DNA from: Kiritimatiellia bacterium
GTDB taxonomy: Bacteria; Verrucomicrobiota; Kiritimatiellia; SLAD01
Length of the DNA stretch: 10,127 bases
Assembly (NCBI GenBank): GCA_007126995.1
Contig: SLAD01000252.1
Coordinates: 1 to 10,127 of the forward strand
Direction of reading: 5' to 3'
The position numbers and the translations under genes were made by a program. The stretch's first letter is position 1; each line of letters begins with the position of its first letter. Shown here piece after piece: positions 6,730 to 10,127 of the stretch. The notes under the pieces are model-generated. The model saw nothing but the letters and a program-made list of their open reading frames with translations. It was not told the DNA's origin and made no database searches.

Positions 6730-7597
6730 ACTCCGGGCAAGCCTGCAACATCTCGTCCGCCCCGCGCGCGGGGTGTTGCGCGATGGACTTTTTGCCGGTA
6801 ATGCAAATGGCGTGATAGAGGCGACGATCGAGTTCGTTCCGCCAGGCCGCAGACGCGAACTGGCCCCGCTTAAGCAGCAACCCCTTCGGCTGCCAGCGCC
6901 CAGCGATGCGCTCGATATGCTCGTTCCTGCGCGTCACCGTCTCGGTGCGTGGCTCCCGCACAAACTCTTCCTCGGTCTGTGCGGCCAGCCAGTCGCGCAA
7001 GGGCATCGTCATCCACTGGTCCGTAAACCCATAGCGACGAAAGATCCAGCGATCCGGCGGCTGGGGACCATCAAAACGCAGGCCGACCCGGCCCGGCTCG
7101 ATCACGCACTCCTGTAAGGCAAATTTGTCCGGCACGCGCAGATCCATACCGAACGCGCGCCACCGCTGATACCCCTCTGCATCGGGCAACACCGCGCGTA
7201 GCGTCGGCAGAATCCGCGCTTCCAGCGCGTCATCCCGCTTTTCCGGATGGATGAACACCAGCTCGACCAATACCTTGAGTTCATCGAAATAGGCCCCGAA
7301 ACGCGAAACGGCCTCACCACTGCGATATCCCACCAATCCGGGCAATCCCCGGCAGCGAATCGGCTTGATGTCTGACCATTCCGACTCAAGGGAGTTTGCG
7401 TAATCCTTCATCATGCGATCGAAGTCCGGCTCGGCTTTGAAACTGCGCCAGTTGAATTCCAAGCGATAGCGGTGTCGATCCGCGAACGCGCAGCGGCCGA
7501 CCGCCGGATCACGCGCAAACTGGAGACACTCCCAGTCTGGCGGCACAGCGATCGCCAGTTGACGCCATATCCACTCCGTTAATTTCGCTTTATCCAA
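6698..7597 (-). CDS. Uncharacterised protein, third gene of the CBS-photolyase unit
   Basis: I do not recognise this protein. It is about 299 residues if started at the TTG at 7597 (in-frame TTG codons at 7615 and 7630 are alternatives; no ATG lies near). I chose 7597 because it overlaps the photolyase stop by only a few bases and has GGAG about ten bases upstream. There is no signal peptide or membrane segment. The sequence is rich in Trp and Arg. Visible blocks are WIWRQLAIAVPPDWECLQF near the N terminus, GRCAFADRHRYRLEFNWR, an amphipathic VLVELVFIHPEKRDDALEAR segment, and WIFRRYGFTDQW. It probably forms a soluble alpha/beta fold. Coding is supported by the long uninterrupted frame, tight junction with the photolyase gene and consistent strand. 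Its 3' end overlaps the ABC fusion gene by 32 bases, tail to tail. Confidence 0.75.
   Translation of the reverse strand: MDKAKLTEWIWRQLAIAVPPDWECLQFARDPAVGRCAFADRHRYRLEFNWRSFKAEPDFDRMMKDYANSLESEWSDIKPIRCRGLPGLVGYRSGEAVSRFGAYFDELKVLVELVFIHPEKRDDALEARILPTLRAVLPDAEGYQRWRAFGMDLRVPDKFALQECVIEPGRVGLRFDGPQPPDRWIFRRYGFTDQWMTMPLRDWLAAQTEEEFVREPRTETVTRRNEHIERIAGRWQPKGLLLKRGQFASAAWRNELDRRLYHAICITGKKSIAQHPARGADEMLQACPEFTVVPDRPSF
6745..6779. terminator. Possible bidirectional hairpin in the convergent overlap region
   Basis: A perfect 14-base palindrome CCCCGCGCGCGGGG (6760-6773) is flanked by GCAACA (6745-6750) and TGTTGC (6774-6779), which also pair, leaving a nine-base bulge on one side. It starts 16 bases after the ABC fusion stop and lies inside the 3' end of the opposing gene. 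The position suits transcription termination of the plus-strand operon. No T-tract follows directly, so it is at best an atypical terminator, and the palindrome may simply reflect GC-rich coding sequence. Confidence 0.25.
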
Positions 7598-9086
7598 GTC
7601 GGGGCAACTCCGCAAGATAGGCCTTGGCAACGGCTAGATGCTGTTTCAGTTTCTGATCGCCCATGCGATCCAGTTGCCGGGCCATCATGGATAGGCGCGG
7701 CTGTTTGGTAAAGAAATCACGGTGCTTGTAAATGAAGCGCCAAAAGAGACCATCCCAGACCGCACACCAATCGTCAGCCGGATAGTCACTCATCTTGCGG
7801 ACATAATTGGAGCCGCTGATATACGGTTTCGTGCACAACAATCCTCCATCCGCGAACTGACTCATGCCATACACATTCGGCACCATCACCCAGTCGTAGG
7901 CGTCGATGTACATCTCCATGAACCAACGGTAAACCTCGTCCGGCGCGATTTCGCACAGCAACATGAAGTTGCCGAGAATCATCAAGCGCTCGATGTGATG
8001 CGTGTACGCACCCGCAAGTAAACGTTCCAGAACCTGATCAACGGGCAGAATGCCGGTGGTACCGGTATAGAAGGCGGCCGGCATCGGGTTAGTGTGGTCC
8101 CAGAAGTTGCTGTTACGCTGCTTGACGCCGATTTCGCGATACATGATCTGCATGAACTCGCGCCAGCCGATCACTTGCCGGATGAAACCCTCCAAATCGT
8201 TCAACGGTACTTCATGCGACGCGGACCAGTCGAGGACCGCATCCACGACCTCCTGCGGTGTAAGCAGACCGATATTCAAAGCCGGTGTCAGCACCGAGTG
8301 ATGCAGCACCCCCTCCTCCGCGACCATGGCGTCCTCGTACGTTCCGAAATCAACCAATCGCTCCTCACAAAACGTGTCCAACCACTTTCGCGCCTGTCGG
8401 TGCGTGATTGGATAGACAAACGGCTCGCTGTGGCCCGGATTATCGGGGAAACGCTGTTCCACGTACGCTGTCGCTTCATCGATCCACTTGCGGTGCTGAA
8501 CAACCGGCGCAGGAGGCACGTTCCGCCCCTTCGGCCATTTCTTGCGATTGTCCGCATCAAAACTCCACGCGCCACCGACGGGTTGATCGTCTTCGACCAG
8601 GATATTGAGACGTTTGCGTTGCTGGATATAGAATGATGCCATGCGATAGGGCGCGGATTTGCCAATCGCCTCACGACCAACGTCCGGCGGGGTTAAGAAC
8701 ATCGGCGTCGGATCGAGCGTGAGCCCAGCCTCAGCCTTTCGACAGGCGCGCGTGACGCGACGCAACAGGATATCGTCGCAGGGATCAGCTAGTCGAAAAG
8801 CGGTGAAGCCGTCGTCCACCAACTGCTGCACCAACCGATCCGCTGTCTGCTTCGAATCGTAGTCGTAGTAGCGTAAGGTGTGGCCGGCATCGCGGAGATG
8901 CTGCGCATAGGCCTGCATGGAGGCGCGATGCAGTATTAGCTTTTGTTTGTGGAAGTGCGCCGGGTAACGAGGGTCACCGAAAAAGAGCGTGTCCTCGATC
9001 AAGACAACCGTGGCATCCTTGGAGATGGAGGGATGACGGTGAAAAAGTTGGTGCGGGAAGACCAGTGTGCAATTCACAAGCGACAC
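7590..9086 (-). CDS. Cryptochrome/photolyase family protein (prokaryotic FeS-BCP-related) with altered cluster site
   Basis: This 498-residue protein matches prokaryotic (6-4) photolyase / deoxyribodipyrimidine-photolyase-related proteins in length and pattern. The N-terminal Rossmann-like antenna domain (LVFPHQLF, VVLIEDTLFF, HKQKLILHRASM) covers about 1-130. The FAD-binding helical domain has HHSVLTPALNIGLLTP (262-277), GWREFMQIMYREIG (307-320), THHIERLMILGNFMLLCEI (about 362-380) and the signature MYIDAYDWVMVPNVYGMSQF (392-411). Characterised family members (PhrB type) use four Cys for a [4Fe-4S] cluster. Here Cys378 and Cys441 fit two of them, but the YCxxC pair in the SDY segment is SDYPADDWC, so two ligands and part of the loop are missing. 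The cluster is probably absent. The likely role is light-driven repair of UV photoproducts or light sensing. The start is a GTG at 9086, nine bases after the CBS stop; a GTG three codons later is possible. Confidence 0.92.
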   Translation of the reverse strand: MSLVNCTLVFPHQLFHRHPSISKDATVVLIEDTLFFGDPRYPAHFHKQKLILHRASMQAYAQHLRDAGHTLRYYDYDSKQTADRLVQQLVDDGFTAFRLADPCDDILLRRVTRACRKAEAGLTLDPTPMFLTPPDVGREAIGKSAPYRMASFYIQQRKRLNILVEDDQPVGGAWSFDADNRKKWPKGRNVPPAPVVQHRKWIDEATAYVEQRFPDNPGHSEPFVYPITHRQARKWLDTFCEERLVDFGTYEDAMVAEEGVLHHSVLTPALNIGLLTPQEVVDAVLDWSASHEVPLNDLEGFIRQVIGWREFMQIMYREIGVKQRNSNFWDHTNPMPAAFYTGTTGILPVDQVLERLLAGAYTHHIERLMILGNFMLLCEIAPDEVYRWFMEMYIDAYDWVMVPNVYGMSQFADGGLLCTKPYISGSNYVRKMSDYPADDWCAVWDGLFWRFIYKHRDFFTKQPRLSMMARQLDRMGDQKLKQHLAVAKAYLAELPRLG

Positions 9087-9095
9087 CGCGAACGA

Positions 9096-9575
9096 TTACG
9101 ACTTTTTCGATTCAAGGCGCGCTCGCAGCTCGTCCGGAATGTACTTGGAGTCGGTCCACTCCTTCTTGATCGGCGATTCTTCCCAGAGCGCGCGACTGCG
9201 AGCCAAAACATCACGTCGACTCACTTGTCCCACCAGCACGCCATCTTCGACAACCGGTAATCGGCGAAACGAATGTTTTAGAAAGATATCCGCCACGCGG
9301 AATAAGTCGGCGTCCGGAGCCACCGTTAAAACATCCTTCGACATGTATTCCGAAACCGTCGCGTTGGGCAGACTGTTATAGGCCCCGCTCGCAAAAATGC
9401 GCAAACAATCCTTTTCCGAGAGAACACCAACGACATGACGTTCAGCATCGACCACCGTGGCGCCAGAGACTTTACTCTTCAGCAACGTCTGGATCGCTTG
9501 CTCCATATCCATTTCGGGCCGCAACGTCGTTACGGTCTTCGTCATTAAATCGCTTGCTGTTATCGCTTTCGACAT
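9096..9575 (-). CDS. CBS-domain pair protein
   Basis: This 159-residue protein consists almost entirely of two tandem CBS domains, which together (a Bateman module) usually bind adenine nucleotides such as AMP, ATP or SAM. The first (about 8-61) has DLMTKTVTTLRPEM, KVSGATVVD and VVGVLSEKDCLRIF. The second (about 73-136) has VSEYMSKDVLTVAP, FRRLPVVEDGVLVGQVSRRD and VLAR. A charged tail of about 25 residues follows, with no other domain. The start at 9575 is chosen over the in-frame ATG at 9602 because a very strong GAGGAGGAGG site lies just upstream of it. It is the first gene of a minus-strand unit with the photolyase-family gene (gap nine bases) and the uncharacterised gene. A regulatory or energy-sensing role is inferred from family; no partner enzyme is shown. 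Confidence 0.93.
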   Translation of the reverse strand: MSKAITASDLMTKTVTTLRPEMDMEQAIQTLLKSKVSGATVVDAERHVVGVLSEKDCLRIFASGAYNSLPNATVSEYMSKDVLTVAPDADLFRVADIFLKHSFRRLPVVEDGVLVGQVSRRDVLARSRALWEESPIKKEWTDSKYIPDELRARLESKKS

Positions 9576-9580
9576 CAAAC

Positions 9581-9590
9581 CCTCCTCCTC
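9581..9590 (-). promoter_or_regulatory. Strong Shine-Dalgarno site of the CBS gene
   Basis: On the minus strand this reads GAGGAGGAGG, about five bases before the ATG at 9575. It decides the start against the upstream ATG at 9602. Confidence 0.8.
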
Positions 9591-9880
9591 GCGCCTTTTC
9601 ATCCATTCGATAGACGGCGGATGACCTTACCGCGCGACTAGGCACCCACGTCCTAACCCGTCACAGGCGGACAGGCAGGACGCAACTACACGTTTTTTTC
9701 GAACTGCCCTAACTCACACACGTCGAAAGAGGATCCCGTCCCATCCGACGGTGCTAGTAAAGTCGAAAGGGAGCTGAAACTCAAGTCAGCATTTGGGACC
9801 GTGCGGTCCCGCTTTGTATGGCTTGGCGACGGCTTCGCCTCCTGATTGACAACGACTTCTTTGTGGTCATTGACGACCTC
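9591..9880. other. Intergenic region without a gene, containing several short inverted repeats
   Basis: I see no credible gene here on either strand. It should hold the promoter of the CBS-photolyase unit (minus strand), but no clear -35/-10 pair is visible. Contents are: CGTCCT/AGGACG arms (9649-9654 and 9677-9682) followed by a T7 run on the plus strand (9693-9699); ATCCGACG (9743-9750) pairing with CGTC (9721-9724) and GGAT (9731-9734) across a six-base bulge; a direct repeat GTCGAAAGRG (9722 and 9762); and two compact hairpins at 9795-9810 and 9825-9839. No tRNA-like or riboswitch-like structure was recognised. Confidence 0.5.
9795..9839 (-). terminator. Two adjacent hairpins downstream of the MBL-fold gene
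   Basis: The outer hairpin is GGGACCG-TG-CGGTCCC (9795-9810), with seven perfect pairs (realistically six with a four-base loop). The inner one is GGCGA-CGGCT-TCGCC (9825-9839). Read on the minus strand they follow the MBL-fold stop by about 41 bases, so they could end that transcript. Neither is followed by a clear U-tract, so the call is weak. Confidence 0.3.
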
Positions 9881-10127
9881 TCAAGACGGGCGAGTGAGCG
9901 CGATGAGGTCGCCTTGCTTCGCCAGCCGGGCGTTGGCGGACTGGCGCTGGATTTCCTGATCGCGCGCCTCGGCGCGTTGATCGTTCAGATCGGTGGCGTG
10001 ATGCGTAATCAGAACGTGGGGCACATTCCACTCCGCCGCCAGCTCAAGGCCTTGCTGCCACGTGCTATGGCCCCAACCGCGGAACTGTTCATATTCCGAA
10101 TCATCGAGCTGTCCGTCAAAGAGTAGC
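9881..10127 (-). CDS. MBL-fold metallohydrolase, C-terminal part (5' end outside window)
   Basis: The frame enters from the right edge and gives 81 residues before a TGA at 9881-9883. It reads LLFDGQLDDSEYEQFRGWGH, then STWQQGLELAAEWNVPHVLI, then THHATDLNDQ and a charged helix. FDGQ...EY...GWGHST...A and L.THH....ND are the C-terminal metal-binding motifs of a metallo-beta-lactamase-fold hydrolase group (usual form DAQY...GHST...HH.P.H.D). D4 and H20 of the fragment are likely metal ligands. The HH segment lacks the usual second His (ATDLND instead of PxHxD), which may be natural variation. The N-terminal HxHxDH motif would lie outside the window. Substrate unknown. An opposite-strand frame over the same bases (from 9818) is a shadow with no recognisable motifs. 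Confidence 0.85.
   Translation of the reverse strand, partial: LLFDGQLDDSEYEQFRGWGHSTWQQGLELAAEWNVPHVLITHHATDLNDQRAEARDQEIQRQSANARLAKQGDLIALTRPS

Noticed and set aside
8094..8636. 180-codon open frame opposite the photolyase-family gene
   Set aside because: It is antisense to a strongly supported conserved gene, with no recognisable domain.
9576..9602. Upstream ATG at 9602 as start of the CBS gene
   Set aside because: The extra residues are encoded by the Shine-Dalgarno region itself, and the GAGGAGGAGG site points to the ATG at 9575.
9649..9699. Stem plus T7 run resembling an intrinsic terminator on the plus strand
   Set aside because: No plus-strand gene precedes it, the stem is only six pairs with a loop of over 20 bases, and the T run starts ten bases after the stem.
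9818..10126. Plus-strand open frame at the right end
   Set aside because: The opposite strand encodes clear MBL-fold motifs (GWGHST, THH) over the same bases, and the plus-strand product shows none.
1..10127. CRISPR array, tRNA, insertion sequence or prophage signs
   Set aside because: No regularly spaced repeats, cloverleaf sequence, transposase, integrase or terminal inverted repeats with target duplication were seen.

Overview
The window looks like chromosomal DNA of a Gram-negative, fairly GC-rich bacterium, most likely from the Verrucomicrobiota (PVC group). The best clue is the protein at 1677-2426, which has a Sec signal peptide and ends in the 'W.S..G..Y.V..S.DL ... FYRVR' module typical of exported verrucomicrobial proteins. 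This assignment is inferred from protein style, not from an rRNA or marker gene. No tRNA, rRNA, CRISPR array, insertion sequence or integrase is visible.

Layout. (1) 1-928, minus strand: a two-gene unit with a short-chain dehydrogenase/reductase (SDR) followed by an SRPBCC-type protein cut by the window edge. (2) 929-1053: a divergent intergenic region with a plausible promoter for the right-hand genes. (3) 1054-6729, plus strand: four tightly packed genes. They are an exported Hcp-family protein, a second exported and very divergent Hcp-like protein with a verrucomicrobial C-terminal module, a class I methyltransferase with an NPPY motif, and a large single-chain fusion of a sugar-type solute-binding protein to a MalF/UgpA-type ABC permease. 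The first three are joined by one-base stop/start overlaps (TGATG and TAATG), so translational coupling is likely. (4) 6698-9575, minus strand: a CBS-domain protein, a prokaryotic cryptochrome/photolyase-family flavoprotein and an uncharacterised protein, in transcription order. Its last gene overlaps the ABC fusion gene tail to tail. (5) 9576-9880: an intergenic stretch with several small inverted repeats but no gene. (6) 9881 to the right edge, minus strand: the C-terminal end of a metallo-beta-lactamase-fold hydrolase.

How it may work together. The minus-strand unit on the right resembles a light/stress module (nucleotide-sensing CBS pair plus photolyase-like protein), although the photolyase appears to have lost part of its iron-sulfur cluster site. 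The most unusual part is the plus-strand unit. It holds two neighbouring Hcp-fold proteins that both carry export signals, with no type VI secretion genes in the window, coupled to a methyltransferase. Downstream is an ABC binding-protein/permease fusion with neither its usual second permease nor its ATPase beside it. Whether these four genes form one system is inference from spacing only.
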